34,716 bases of DNA from Sphingomonas sp. (GCF_017745215.1 NZ_JAGHZV010000026.1:1-34716), one strand, 5' to 3'. Shown: positions 18,640-26,595, numbered from the stretch's first letter. Notes: generated by a model from the letters alone, not told the origin. Numbers and translations: made by a program.

Positions 18640-19127
18640 CCTACCGGATCGAAGGACTGGGCCCCGCGCGCTTCGCGCATCTCGCGGGGCTCAGCGACGA
18701 GGTGCTGGCGGCCGAAGGCGTGGTACGCGTGATCGCCGACAAGCATCCCGGCTATCCCTGCCGCGTGACGCTGGCCGATGCCGAGGCGGGGGAGGCGCTG
18801 CTGCTCCTCAACCATGTCGACCATGACGTGGCGACGCCCTATCGCAACGGCTTCGCCATCTATGTCCGCGAGGCGGCGCTCGAAGCGGCGGTCCATGAGG
18901 ACGAACTGCCACCGGTGTTCCGCGGCCGCCCGATCTCGCTGCGCGGCTATGGCGCCGACGGCAACCTCAAGGGCGCGCTGCTCGCGCTGCCGGGCGACGT
19001 CGAGGCGAAGATCCACGAGCTCTTCGCGCGGCCTGACGTGGCTTACATCCATGCGCACAATGCGGCCCATGGCTGTTTCGCGGCGCGGATCGAGCGATTC
19101 GAAGCGGAGGCGCGGGCGGCGGCCTGA
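18636..19127 (+). CDS. DUF1203 family protein
   Basis: 163 residues matching the DUF1203 family in form: an N-terminal LGPARFAHLAGLSDEVLAA, a central YPCRVTLADAEAGEALLLLN, then HVDHDVATPYRNGFAIYVRE, and a C-terminal YIHAHNAAHGCFAARIERFE. The conserved YPCR, LLxN and HNAxxGC phrases suggest a small enzyme or binding domain, but the family has no established function. The start codon overlaps the Ada stop (ATGA), so it is made together with Ada and may belong to the alkylation response; that is inference from position only. Confidence 0.85.
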   Translation: MTYRIEGLGPARFAHLAGLSDEVLAAEGVVRVIADKHPGYPCRVTLADAEAGEALLLLNHVDHDVATPYRNGFAIYVREAALEAAVHEDELPPVFRGRPISLRGYGADGNLKGALLALPGDVEAKIHELFARPDVAYIHAHNAAHGCFAARIERFEAEARAAA

Positions 19128-19150
19128 CTCGCCTCCCTGACGGCCAAGTT

Positions 19151-19230
19151 GTCATTCCGGCGAAAGCCCGGAACCAGGGCCGCGAGCGGTGCCTTCCGTA
19201 ACCCTGGGGCCCGGCTTTCACCGGGATGAC
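19151..19230. repeat. 80-bp palindromic intergenic repeat, copy 2
   Basis: Starts GTCATTCCGGCGAAAGCCCG and ends GGCTTTCACCGGGATGAC; internal CCAGGGC and CCTGGGGCCC arms also match copy 1 at 7007-7086. The length is identical to copy 1 and the substitutions are scattered. It lies just after the ada-DUF1203 operon and before the TonB receptor control region. Confidence 0.85.
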
Positions 19231-19250
19231 GGTCGATTGGCATGGGACCG

Positions 19251-19262
19251 GTTAGCGCTAAC
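19251..19262. promoter_or_regulatory. Perfect 12-bp LacI-type operator-like palindrome upstream of TonB receptor
   Basis: GTTAGCGCTAAC is a perfect palindrome with a central CG pair. It is about 260 bases before the receptor ATG, so it would be a distal site. A weaker match, GTGACCGCTAAC at 19457-19468, lies close to the start. One-mismatch versions occur upstream of two other carbohydrate loci in the window. A LacI-family repressor is the best guess for the binder. Confidence 0.65.
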
Positions 19263-19418
19263 AGGATCGCTCGCCTCCCCGGGAGGCGGGCGATTTTCGT
19301 TTCCGCGTCCATCGCGCCACCCAACCGAATTCTAAGACAGATTTCCCAAATATTTCAGCCTGTTCCATTCTCACGGCAATGGGTTGTTTTCCCACGACTA
19401 TCCCGCTTCAGAAATGTA

Positions 19419-19468
19419 TGAGTTGACACTAACTCAGACAAGGAATAGCCGAAGCTGTGACCGCTAAC
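19419..19468 (+). promoter_or_regulatory. Probable promoter region of the TonB receptor gene
   Basis: TTGACA at 19423-19428 is a consensus -35 box. It lies inside an inverted repeat with arms TGAGTT (19419-19424) and AACTCA (19431-19436). No good -10 box stands 16-18 bases away (TAGCCG is the nearest). A half-conserved operator GTGACCGCTAAC at 19457-19468 falls where transcription would begin. The 19128-19525 gap holds no gene: it contains the repeat, the palindrome at 19251 and this region. Confidence 0.45.
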
Positions 19469-19525
19469 ATCGCGAGGGGCGATGGGCGGAGGTGCCCGTG
19501 AGAGGCGTATCAGGAGGGGGAACCC

Positions 19526-22500
19526 ATGATCAGATTGTTCGCACACCCGGATTCCGCGCGCCGCGCCGCGATGCTCGGCGCCATGCTGCTGGCCGGCACC
19601 GCCTGGCCCGCGCTCGCGCATCCGCTCGCCGACAAGCCGGCCGAGACCGAAGCTGCTGCCGCCGACGCGCCCGCGCTGGCGCAGGACAACCCCGCTCCGG
19701 ACGGCGACGAGATCGTGGTCACCGGCTATCGCAAGTCGCTCGAGAGTTCGACCAACGCCAAGAAGAGCGCGACCGGCTTCACCGACACGATCTTCGCCGA
19801 GGATATCGGCAAGTTCCCCGACACCAACATCGCCGAATCGTTCAACCGGGTGCCCGGCGTCACGATCAGCCGCGAGATCACCGGCGAGGGCCTGAGCGTC
19901 ACCATCCGCGGCCTCGGCACCAACTTCACGCGCGTGACGCTCAACAATGCGCCGATCCTCGTCGCGTCGACGGGGCGCACCGATTCGCAGAACACCAACC
20001 GCGAAGTCGATCTCGACCTCTTCCCGACCGAGCTCTTCACCAAGCTTACCGTTTCGAAGAGCCCCACCCCCGGCATGCTCGAGGGCGGCGCCGCCGGCAC
20101 GGTCGACATGCGCAGCGCGCGGCCGTTCGACAATCCGGGCACGCACGTCACCTACTCGGGCCAGGTCACCAAGGGCAGCAACGCCGATAAGTGGGGCTAT
20201 CGCGGCTCGGCGCTCGCCAGCATGACTTCGGGCGACTTCGGCGTGCTCGTCGGCGTGGCCGGCGTCCACAACGAGGTCCGCGTCACCGGCTTCGAGACGA
20301 TCGGTTGGACCAACCCTCAGCTCAGCGCGGCGCAGTGCAGCGGCACCTGCAACGGCACGGGCGGCGGCAACTGGACGATTCCAGGCAGCGTCCCCGCCAA
20401 CGCCGGCATCAGCGGCGCCCCCACCGGCACCACGATCGACCAGGCGTGGCTGCTCGCGCACAATCCGGGCGCGACGATCCAGCAGATCGACAACGGCATC
20501 ATCCCGCGCCTCGGCCGCCCGTCGGACGAATATGGCACCAAGGAACGGATCAGCCTCATCGGCAGCCTGGAATATAAGGGCGACGCGATCCATGCCTATG
20601 TCGACGGCATGTTCGCGCGCCGGCGCAACACGATGGATCGCATCGACATGAACTGGGTCGGCCGCAACGGCGCGGTGATCCCGGTCAACACCCAATACGA
20701 CAAGACCGACTGCTCGCAGGGCTGCACCGTCACCAAGGGCACCTATTACAACGCGCAATTCTTCCTCGAATATCGCCCGTTCAACGAACATATCCAGTTC
20801 TGGAGCGTGAACCCGGGAGTTGAGGCCGAGCTTTCGGACGTGATCCACGTCGACCTCAACGCCAATTACACCAAGAGCATCTTCCACCGCGAATCGCCGA
20901 CGGTGCTGGTGATCACCCCGGGAAGCTCCGGCGTGACGGTCAACTACGACAATAGCAGCGGCGACATGCCGATCATCACGTCCAACGTGGATCTCAACAA
21001 TCCGGCGGCCTTCGGCTGGCCGGGCGGGCGCGTGAACGTCCAGGACGAGCGTCGCCAGACCTATACCAAGGGCGTTCGCGGCAGCTTCAAATATGGCGGC
21101 GACACGCTCAATTTCCGGATGGGCGGCGCCTGGGACGACACCTCGCGCCGGATCCGCGGCTACGACAACAGCCAGGCGTGGCAGAATGCGGTGTGCGGCG
21201 ATCGGCCCAACGTGTTCCTGCCGGGCCCGAACCGCCAGCCGGCGTGCGAGGGCCTCAACACCGCCACGCCGCCGGTTGGCGACACCGCGCATGTCTATCC
21301 GACCTATCCGGCCTACGGCACCGGCTACACCGCGGGCTCGGCGGGCCCGATCACCTATGCCGGGTCGCTGATCCCGAACGCCAGCCTCGCTTCCTATCTG
21401 AAGCCGGGCCCCGACGGCTTCATCACGGTCGACTGGCCGAAATTCACCGCTGCGTCGAACTATGACGCCTTCCACAATTCCGCGCCCAATTCGGGCGGCA
21501 CCAACACCGGTGCCTCCGACGGCGACATCCGCGAACGCACGCTGGGCGCCTTCGCCGAGCTGAACGGCGACGTGGCGATCGGCGACAACCGGCTGACCTT
21601 CAACGCCGGCATCCGCTGGGTGAAGACCAAGCAGCGCGTCGGCGGCCGCGTCTCGATCACCGACCCGCGCAACTCCACCGATCCCGACGGCGTGGGCCCG
21701 CTGCCCGCGGACTGCCCCGGCACGAGCGTGAGCACGGCAAATCCGCCGCGCGACGGCTCCTGCTATCCGAGCCTGGTCAACTTCGTCTACACCGAGAACG
21801 ACTATGACAATTGGCTGCCGTCGGCTTCCGCCGCCTTCCATATCGGCGAGAATACGGTGGTGCGCGCCTCGGCTTCGCGGACGATGACGCGGCCCAATCC
21901 GAGCGTGATGCTCCCGGGCCTCAACTTCTCGAGCCCCTCGGCCGATTCGGGATCGGTCGGCAACCCGGCGCTGGCGCCCTTCATTTCGAATAATATCGAC
22001 CTGGGCTTCGAATATTACACCGGCCACGAAGGCTATGTCGGCTTCGCTGCCTTCCGCAAGGCCGTGACCGGCTTCACCGTGACCCAGGGCCTGAGCACCA
22101 ACTTCTCCGATCTCGCCTTCTACGGCGTGACCTTCAACACGCTCACGCCGACCCAGCAGGCCGGCATCTGCGGCCGCGCGGGCGTTCCGATCGCCACCTG
22201 CACGGCGTCCAGCGTCGCCTCCACCAAGGTGGTGCTCAACCAGCAGGTGAACGCCACCGGCACGCTCAAGGTCACCGGTCTCGAGTTGAATTGGGTGCAG
22301 CCGCTCGATTTCATCCTGGGCCGCTACCTCGGCATCAACGGCTTCGGCTTCAACGCGAACCTGACGCTCATCAACCAGAGCGGCTCGGGCAATGCGCCCG
22401 CGGTCGCGACGGGGGTATCGCCGGTGACTTACAACATCACCGGCTATTACGAGAATCACGGTGTGATGCTGCGGATGTCGACCACCTTCAACCAGGGCAG

Positions 22501-22753
22501 CATCAGCGCGACCGCGCCGCAGAACGGCATCACCGCGGCAGCGCTCTACAACGACGATTACCAGCAATGGGACTTCGGCGCGTCGCTCGACCTCGCCAAG
22601 ATCACCGGCACGAAGTTCCTGCCCGAGCTCACGCTGGATGTGCAGAACCTGACCAAGGCGAAGCAGCGCAGCTACTTCCAGTTCGAGAATGCGGCGTTCA
22701 CGCTCTACGATCCGGGCCGCCAGGTGATGATCGGCCTGCGCGGACGCTTCTGA
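19526..22753 (+). CDS. TonB-dependent outer-membrane receptor (Caulobacter/Sphingomonas type)
   Basis: 1075 residues with a signal peptide (about residues 1-31, ending TAWPALA). A TonB-box-like DEIVVTGYRKS follows near residue 60. The plug domain shows FAEDIGKFPDTNIAESFNRV, PGVTISREITGEGLSVTIRG and LTVSKSPTPGMLEGGAAGTV, the signature of the large TonB-dependent receptors of Caulobacter and sphingomonads, many of which import oligosaccharides. The rest is a 22-strand barrel ending in the aromatic residue RGRF. The ATG at 19526 has a strong CAGGAGGGGG ribosome site. Flanking operator-like palindromes and a fructokinase nearby favour a sugar substrate; which sugar is not visible. Confidence 0.94.
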   Translation: MIRLFAHPDSARRAAMLGAMLLAGTAWPALAHPLADKPAETEAAAADAPALAQDNPAPDGDEIVVTGYRKSLESSTNAKKSATGFTDTIFAEDIGKFPDTNIAESFNRVPGVTISREITGEGLSVTIRGLGTNFTRVTLNNAPILVASTGRTDSQNTNREVDLDLFPTELFTKLTVSKSPTPGMLEGGAAGTVDMRSARPFDNPGTHVTYSGQVTKGSNADKWGYRGSALASMTSGDFGVLVGVAGVHNEVRVTGFETIGWTNPQLSAAQCSGTCNGTGGGNWTIPGSVPANAGISGAPTGTTIDQAWLLAHNPGATIQQIDNGIIPRLGRPSDEYGTKERISLIGSLEYKGDAIHAYVDGMFARRRNTMDRIDMNWVGRNGAVIPVNTQYDKTDCSQGCTVTKGTYYNAQFFLEYRPFNEHIQFWSVNPGVEAELSDVIHVDLNANYTKSIFHRESPTVLVITPGSSGVTVNYDNSSGDMPIITSNVDLNNPAAFGWPGGRVNVQDERRQTYTKGVRGSFKYGGDTLNFRMGGAWDDTSRRIRGYDNSQAWQNAVCGDRPNVFLPGPNRQPACEGLNTATPPVGDTAHVYPTYPAYGTGYTAGSAGPITYAGSLIPNASLASYLKPGPDGFITVDWPKFTAASNYDAFHNSAPNSGGTNTGASDGDIRERTLGAFAELNGDVAIGDNRLTFNAGIRWVKTKQRVGGRVSITDPRNSTDPDGVGPLPADCPGTSVSTANPPRDGSCYPSLVNFVYTENDYDNWLPSASAAFHIGENTVVRASASRTMTRPNPSVMLPGLNFSSPSADSGSVGNPALAPFISNNIDLGFEYYTGHEGYVGFAAFRKAVTGFTVTQGLSTNFSDLAFYGVTFNTLTPTQQAGICGRAGVPIATCTASSVASTKVVLNQQVNATGTLKVTGLELNWVQPLDFILGRYLGINGFGFNANLTLINQSGSGNAPAVATGVSPVTYNITGYYENHGVMLRMSTTFNQGSISATAPQNGITAAALYNDDYQQWDFGASLDLAKITGTKFLPELTLDVQNLTKAKQRSYFQFENAAFTLYDPGRQVMIGLRGRF

Positions 22754-22824
22754 GGCCCAGGCGAGGGGAGGCGGCGGCGCAGGTTCGCTGACCCACCGCC
22801 GCGGCTTCCCCGGCCCTCCCGACC

Positions 22825-22860
22825 AAGGCGCCGCTCTCCACCCTGGGAGAGCGGCGCTTT
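22825..22860 (+). terminator. Intrinsic terminator after the TonB receptor gene
   Basis: Perfect 12-bp stem GCGCCGCTCTCC (22828-22839) with GGAGAGCGGCGC (22846-22857), a 6-base loop, extended by weaker AAG/TTT pairs, then TTTCGTTGGTTT. It lies 75 bases after the receptor stop and also about 65 bases beyond the end of the response regulator gene on the other strand. Confidence 0.75.
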
Positions 22861-22923
22861 CGTTGGTTTCGGCCGCGCTGGAACGTTGCGGCACGGCGCG
22901 CGCCCGCGAAGCGGGACAAGGAC

Positions 22924-23538
22924 TCACTCTCCGTCCATGAGTCCCGCGGCGAAGGCGATGCGCAGCGCCTCGGAGAGCGAGCGCACTCCCAGCTTGCCCA
23001 TCAGGTTGGCGCGATAGACTTCCACCGTGCGCGGGCTGATCCCCAGGTCGTGCGCGATCACCTTGTTCGCCTTGCCCTCCACGAGGCCGCGCAGCACGTC
23101 CTGCTCGCGGTTCGACAGCGCGTCGAGCCGCACCTTGGCGCCGTGCGACACCGATCCGCTCGCGCGCGCCTCCTCGAACCGGTCGAACGCCGCATCGATC
23201 GCGCCGAGCAGGAGCGCCTGGTCGAACGGCTTCTCGATGAAATCGGTCGCCCCGGATTTCATTGCGGCGATCGCGGTCGCGATATCGCCATGGCCGGTGA
23301 GCACGATCACCGGGATCGAGATCCCGCGCTCGTTGAGCTGCGACTGGACCTGGAGCCCGCTGATTCCGGGCAGCTGGACGTCGAGCAACACGCAACCACT
23401 CGGCGAATCGCCGACTTCTTCGAGGAATTCCTCGCCGGAGCCGTAAGCGGCGACTCTATACCCTGAGTTGCTGAGCAGGAAGCTCGTGGATTTGCGCACA
23501 AGATCGTCGTCTTCGACCAAGTGAACATTCTGCTGCAT
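22924..23538 (-). CDS. FixJ/NarL-type two-component response regulator
   Basis: 204 residues. The receiver domain begins VHLVEDDDLVRKS and has phospho-acceptor D53 in VLLDVQLPGISG, T81 in VLTGHGD and K103 in IEKPF. A LuxR-type helix-turn-helix follows: LSNREQDVLRGLVEGKANKV, then IAHDLGISPRTVEVYRANLM, at about residues 139-178. The arrangement is that of FixJ/StyR-type regulators, which activate transcription when phosphorylated by a sensor kinase. The ATG at 23538 is chosen because GGAGGG lies 9 bases upstream. No histidine kinase gene is adjacent, so the partner is encoded elsewhere and the target is unknown. Confidence 0.92.
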   Translation of the reverse strand: MQQNVHLVEDDDLVRKSTSFLLSNSGYRVAAYGSGEEFLEEVGDSPSGCVLLDVQLPGISGLQVQSQLNERGISIPVIVLTGHGDIATAIAAMKSGATDFIEKPFDQALLLGAIDAAFDRFEEARASGSVSHGAKVRLDALSNREQDVLRGLVEGKANKVIAHDLGISPRTVEVYRANLMGKLGVRSLSEALRIAFAAGLMDGE

Positions 23539-23890
23539 TACTCGGACCCTCCAATGCGCCGCTCTCGCGGGTGAACTGGAAGACCGTGGCACCGCCCATT
23601 CCCTGCACCGGCCTTGATTCGTGCGGACAACGCCCCGTCGACCGCACGCTGTTTGGCGTATTGCAGTGCAGCAAGTTCAGGCCGGTCGAATTTATCCAAA
23701 ATGGAGTTAAAATCTCACTGCTTTCCCGGGCAGGAGAATTCTTCGAACGACTCATGACCCTTTGCCGCTCCCAATCGATGATTGTGACTGCAACATGACC
23801 TTTATGCATGCGAATCCGGATTCGACCTAGCGAAATCTTGGTGCAGCCTCAGTACTTTCCCTCGCCGCGGGCCTGCGCTAGCGCTCCGTC
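23539..23890. other. Gene-free divergent intergenic region
   Basis: 352 bases between the divergent response regulator and fructokinase genes. The central part (about 23690-23720) is locally AT-rich and contains TAAAAT on the plus strand, which could serve as a -10 box for the kinase, but no -35 box is convincing. GCGCTAGCGC at 23875-23884 is a perfect palindrome only 6 bases before the kinase ATG. No convincing coding frame or RNA structure was seen. Confidence 0.5.
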
Positions 23891-24781
23891 ATGGGACAGG
23901 GGCCGGTGATCGCGGGATTGGAGCTGGGCGGGACGAAGTGCGTCGCGCTTCTGGGCGGCGGGCCGGAGTCGGTCGCGGCGCGCGAGACGATTCCCACCAC
24001 CCAGCCGGACGAGACGCTTGCGGCGATCGAAGCGGCGCTCGACCGCTGGGATTTCGACGCGATCGGGATCGCGAGCTTCGGCCCGCTCGAGCTGGACCGC
24101 ACGCGCGCCGACTTCGGCTCGATCACCGCGACGACCAAGCCCGGCTGGACCGGCACCGACCTCTACCGGCGCCTCGCCGCGCGCTACCGCAAGCCGATCG
24201 CGATCCAGACCGACGTCAACGGCGCCGCGCTCGCCGAGGCGCGCTGGGGCGCCGCGCAGGGGCTGTCCTCGCACTGCTACATTACCATCGGCACGGGCGT
24301 GGGTGTCGGCGTGGTCAGCGGCGGCGTTGCCGTGCAGGGGTTTACCCATGCCGAGGCGGGGCACATGCGCGTGCCGCGGATGGCGGGCGACGGGTTCGAG
24401 GGCTGGTGCCGCTTCCACGGCGATTGCGTCGAGGGGCTGATCTCGGGGCCGGCGCTTGCGCATCGCTTCGGCCGGCCGGGCAAGGACCTGCCCGACGAGG
24501 GACCGGAGTGGGACCTGTTCGTCCACGACCTGTGCGGCATGCTCCACAACTTGGTGGTGACGCTCGCGCCGCAGCGGATCGCGATCGGCGGCGGCGTTGT
24601 CGAGACGCGGCCCTATCTCTTTCCGCGCGTCCGTGCCCGGCTGGCGAAGAGCATCGGCGGCTACGGCTCGCTCGACGCCTGGACCGCCGGGCTCGACACG
24701 CGGCTCGGCCCGCCGGGGCTGGGTGCGATGGCCGGCCCGATGGGCGCGATCGCGATGGGGCTGGAGGCGCTGAACCCCTGA
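23891..24781 (+). CDS. ROK-family fructokinase
   Basis: 296 residues. Phosphorylates fructose (or a related hexose) with ATP in the cytoplasm. The phosphate-binding loop is at the N-terminus (AGLELGGTKCVALLGGG). The ROK signature zinc site is visible as TITIGTGVGVGVVSGG, then HAEAGHMRVPR, followed by WCRFHGDCVEGLISGPAL, with the Cys-x2-His-Gly-x-Cys arrangement of ROK fructokinases/glucomannokinases. A glycine-rich IAIGGGVVETRPYL closes the C-terminal lobe. Catalytic Asp is likely the D in IQTDVNGAALAE. Length is normal. Its location behind the TonB receptor and response regulator fits sugar use, but it has its own promoter space. Confidence 0.92.
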   Translation: MGQGPVIAGLELGGTKCVALLGGGPESVAARETIPTTQPDETLAAIEAALDRWDFDAIGIASFGPLELDRTRADFGSITATTKPGWTGTDLYRRLAARYRKPIAIQTDVNGAALAEARWGAAQGLSSHCYITIGTGVGVGVVSGGVAVQGFTHAEAGHMRVPRMAGDGFEGWCRFHGDCVEGLISGPALAHRFGRPGKDLPDEGPEWDLFVHDLCGMLHNLVVTLAPQRIAIGGGVVETRPYLFPRVRARLAKSIGGYGSLDAWTAGLDTRLGPPGLGAMAGPMGAIAMGLEALNP

Positions 24782-24811
24782 GCCCCTTGCCTGAAGGGGC
24801 TCGGGGGTTCA
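24771..24811. terminator. Bidirectional hairpin containing both stop codons of convergent genes
   Basis: Arms TGAACCCCTGAGCCCCTT (24771-24788) and AAGGGGCTCGGGGGTTCA (24794-24811) pair over 18 positions with a single T-G wobble and a 5-base loop. The stop of the fructokinase gene (TGA at 24779-24781) lies in one arm and the stop of the glycosylase gene (24809-24811) at the end of the other. No T-tract follows, so it may act by stabilising 3' ends or in both directions as a terminator. Confidence 0.7.
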
Positions 24812-25447
24812 GATCACCTCCATGTCCACCTTGTAGTGATGCCACGCCAGGATCGCGGCGGCGCCGCGGTGGGGGCGCCAGGCCTCGGCGAGCTCGCGGG
24901 TGAGCTTCTCCGAGGGGCGTTCGGCATGGCCGAGGAGGCGGCCGATCTCGATCTGCACCGCGAGGTCGCCGGCGGGCCAGATGTCCTCGCGGCCCTCGGC
25001 GAAGAGCAGGTAGATCTCCGCCGACCAGCGGCCGATGCCCTTGATCCGCGTGAGCGCGGCGATCGCTTCCTCGTCGTCCTCCGGCAGGTGCATCAGGTCG
25101 AGCCGGCCGCTCGTCACTTCGTCGGCGAGGCTGCGCGCATAGCCCGACTTCTGCCGGCTGAGCCCTGCGGCGCGCAGTTCCTCGTCGCTCGCGCGGGCGA
25201 CGGTGTTCGGATCGGTCAGGTCGCCAAGCGCGGCGGCGAGCTTGTTCCAGATCGACTGCGCCGCGGCGACGCTCACCTGCTGGCCGACGATCGTGCGCAG
25301 CAGCGTCTCATAGCCGCGCTCGCGGATCCGCGGCTCGGGATAGCCGGCGCGCGCGATCGCCCGGGCGAAGGCGGGCTCGACCGCGGCGAGCGCATCGAGC
25401 GATGCCTTGAGTTGCCCCGCGCTCAGGCCCACGGGAGCTTGGCCCAT
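24809..25447 (-). CDS. DNA-3-methyladenine glycosylase II (AlkA-like, HhH-GPD)
   Basis: 212 residues. Removes N3-methyladenine and related alkylated bases in base-excision repair. The helix-hairpin-helix-GPD fold shows YETLLRTIVGQQVSVAAAQS (about 46-65), the hairpin LTRIKGIGRWSAEIYLLFAE (132-151) and the catalytic D161 in DIWPAGDLAVQ, a layout shared with AlkA. The long N-terminal domain of E. coli AlkA is absent, as in the short bacterial forms. The ATG at 25447 gives the normal N-terminus; longer forms would run into the ferredoxin gene on the other strand. The two genes are divergent with 69 bases between. Confidence 0.9.
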   Translation of the reverse strand: MGQAPVGLSAGQLKASLDALAAVEPAFARAIARAGYPEPRIRERGYETLLRTIVGQQVSVAAAQSIWNKLAAALGDLTDPNTVARASDEELRAAGLSRQKSGYARSLADEVTSGRLDLMHLPEDDEEAIAALTRIKGIGRWSAEIYLLFAEGREDIWPAGDLAVQIEIGRLLGHAERPSEKLTRELAEAWRPHRGAAAILAWHHYKVDMEVI

Positions 25448-25516
25448 GGCGTTCCGGCCGATGCTTGCGCGCGCGCTGGAAGGGCGGCATGGGAACCGCG
25501 ACTGAAGGAGATCATC

Positions 25517-25834
25517 ATGCCCAAGCTTATCGTCGTGACCAGGAACGGGGAAGAGCGCGAGGTCATGGGCGAGGCGGGTCTCAGCGTGATGGAAGTGATC
25601 CGCGAGAACGGCTTCGACGAGCTGCTCGCGCTGTGCGGCGGTTGCTGCAGTTGCGCGACGTGCCATGTCCATGTCGATCCGGAATTTGCGGCCAAACTCC
25701 CGGCGATGAGCGAGGACGAGAACGACCTGCTCGACTGCGCCTCGGACCGCGACGACCGCTCGCGGCTCTCGTGCCAGATTCCGTTCAGCGATGCGCTCGA
25801 CGGGATGCGCGTGCGGATCGCGGCGGAGGATTAA
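25517..25834 (+). CDS. 2Fe-2S ferredoxin, adrenodoxin type
   Basis: 105-residue electron carrier for cytochrome P450s, ring hydroxylases or Fe-S assembly. Cluster ligands are C40, C46, C49 and C86: LLALCGGCCSCATCHVHV gives the Cys-x5-Cys-x2-Cys spacing of vertebrate-type ferredoxins, and SRLSCQI gives the fourth. Extra cysteines at 43, 44 and 74 are not ligands. MSEDENDLLDCASDRDDRSR is the acidic helix that docks with partners. GAAGGAG lies 7 bases before the ATG. No P450 or reductase is adjacent, so the partner is unknown. Confidence 0.95.
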   Translation: MPKLIVVTRNGEEREVMGEAGLSVMEVIRENGFDELLALCGGCCSCATCHVHVDPEFAAKLPAMSEDENDLLDCASDRDDRSRLSCQIPFSDALDGMRVRIAAED

Positions 25835-25843
25835 ACCTAACCG

Positions 25844-25867
25844 TCATCCCGGCTTTCGCCGGGATGA
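25844..25867. repeat. Half unit of the palindromic repeat, hairpin
   Basis: TCATCCCGGC (25844-25853) pairs perfectly with GCCGGGATGA (25858-25867) over a TTTC loop. The sequence equals one end of the 80-bp repeats at 7007 and 19151. It lies between convergent genes (ferredoxin and lipoprotein) and could end transcription from both sides. Confidence 0.75.
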
Positions 25868-25878
25868 TGGCCGTGGGG

Positions 25879-26595
25879 TCAGAGCCCCTTCACCTTCAGC
25901 ACGGCCATCGGCGGATCGTCGGTCCGTGCGTTCACGCGCCACTTGAACGTCCGCATGCCGCCCGCCGCGGTGCCGCCGCTCTCCTCGTTCTGGCTCACCA
26001 CCTCGGCGTCGGTCACCAGCGTGAAGGTCCCGTCGAGCTTGTCCTCGCCCGAGGCCATCGGCATGCCGTTCACCGAATTGTCCTGCTTGGCGAAGCCCGG
26101 CGCCTTCACCCGCACCACGTCCTTGCCCCTCAGCTCGATCGCCAGCCAGGGGAAGATCATCTGCGTGTCCATGTCGAACGGATAGACGAAGTTGTGCGTG
26201 AGCACGCCCGAGATCTCGTAATCGACGTAGAACAGCCCCTCGCCGCGATATTCGACGCTGCGATAGCCGGCTTCCTTGGCGAGCTGCACCGCGACCTCGC
26301 GATATTCGGCTTCCTTCTTGGCCTTCTCCTCGGCCGCCTTCTTGGGGTCGGGCTTCTCCTCGGGCTCGTTCGACTCCTCGCTGCCGCCGTCCTTGGACTC
26401 GCCCATGCCCGAGAGCGTCTTGCCCATCGCGCCCTCGAGGTCGGCGGCGACGACTTCGCCCTTGTAGGCGAAGGTGAAGCTGCGGTCGGCGTGGATCGTC
26501 AGCGTCGACTCGAACTTGCCCGGCAGGAACAGGCAGGCGGTGAGCACCAGCGGCAGCAGCAACACCGCGGCCAACGGCTTGACCCAGCGATTCAT
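25879..26595 (-). CDS. Lipoprotein of unknown function
   Basis: 238 residues. A signal peptide ends in a lipobox, LLLPLVLTACLF, so cysteine 21 is probably lipidated and the protein anchored in the envelope. A charged low-complexity stretch rich in Glu, Lys and Asp lies at about residues 65-100 (EESNEPEEKPDPKKAAEEKA). The C-terminal half is beta-rich with YRGEGLFYVDYEISGV and AIELRGKDVVRVKAPGF. No family recognised. It follows the rRNA methyltransferase gene on the same strand after 24 bases, so both may be co-transcribed. Confidence 0.8.
   Translation of the reverse strand: MNRWVKPLAAVLLLPLVLTACLFLPGKFESTLTIHADRSFTFAYKGEVVAADLEGAMGKTLSGMGESKDGGSEESNEPEEKPDPKKAAEEKAKKEAEYREVAVQLAKEAGYRSVEYRGEGLFYVDYEISGVLTHNFVYPFDMDTQMIFPWLAIELRGKDVVRVKAPGFAKQDNSVNGMPMASGEDKLDGTFTLVTDAEVVSQNEESGGTAAGGMRTFKWRVNARTDDPPMAVLKVKGL

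Noticed and set aside
19355..23395. A very long open frame antisense to the TonB receptor and response regulator
   Set aside because: It is a by-product of the high GC at third codon positions: Arg/Ala/Val-rich with no domain, and opposite two genes with clear family motifs. The same holds for other long opposite-strand frames, such as 15132-16988 and 4963-7011.
23571..23798. Small plus-strand open frame in the gap before the fructokinase gene
   Set aside because: No ribosome site, no recognisable domain, odd composition with many Cys and Ser, and overlap with the expected promoters of both divergent genes.
23875..23884. GCGCTAGCGC as a further operator of the sugar regulon
   Set aside because: Only the left half resembles the GTTAGCGCTAAC site, the right half has three mismatches, and it lies 6 bases before the start codon where the ribosome binds.
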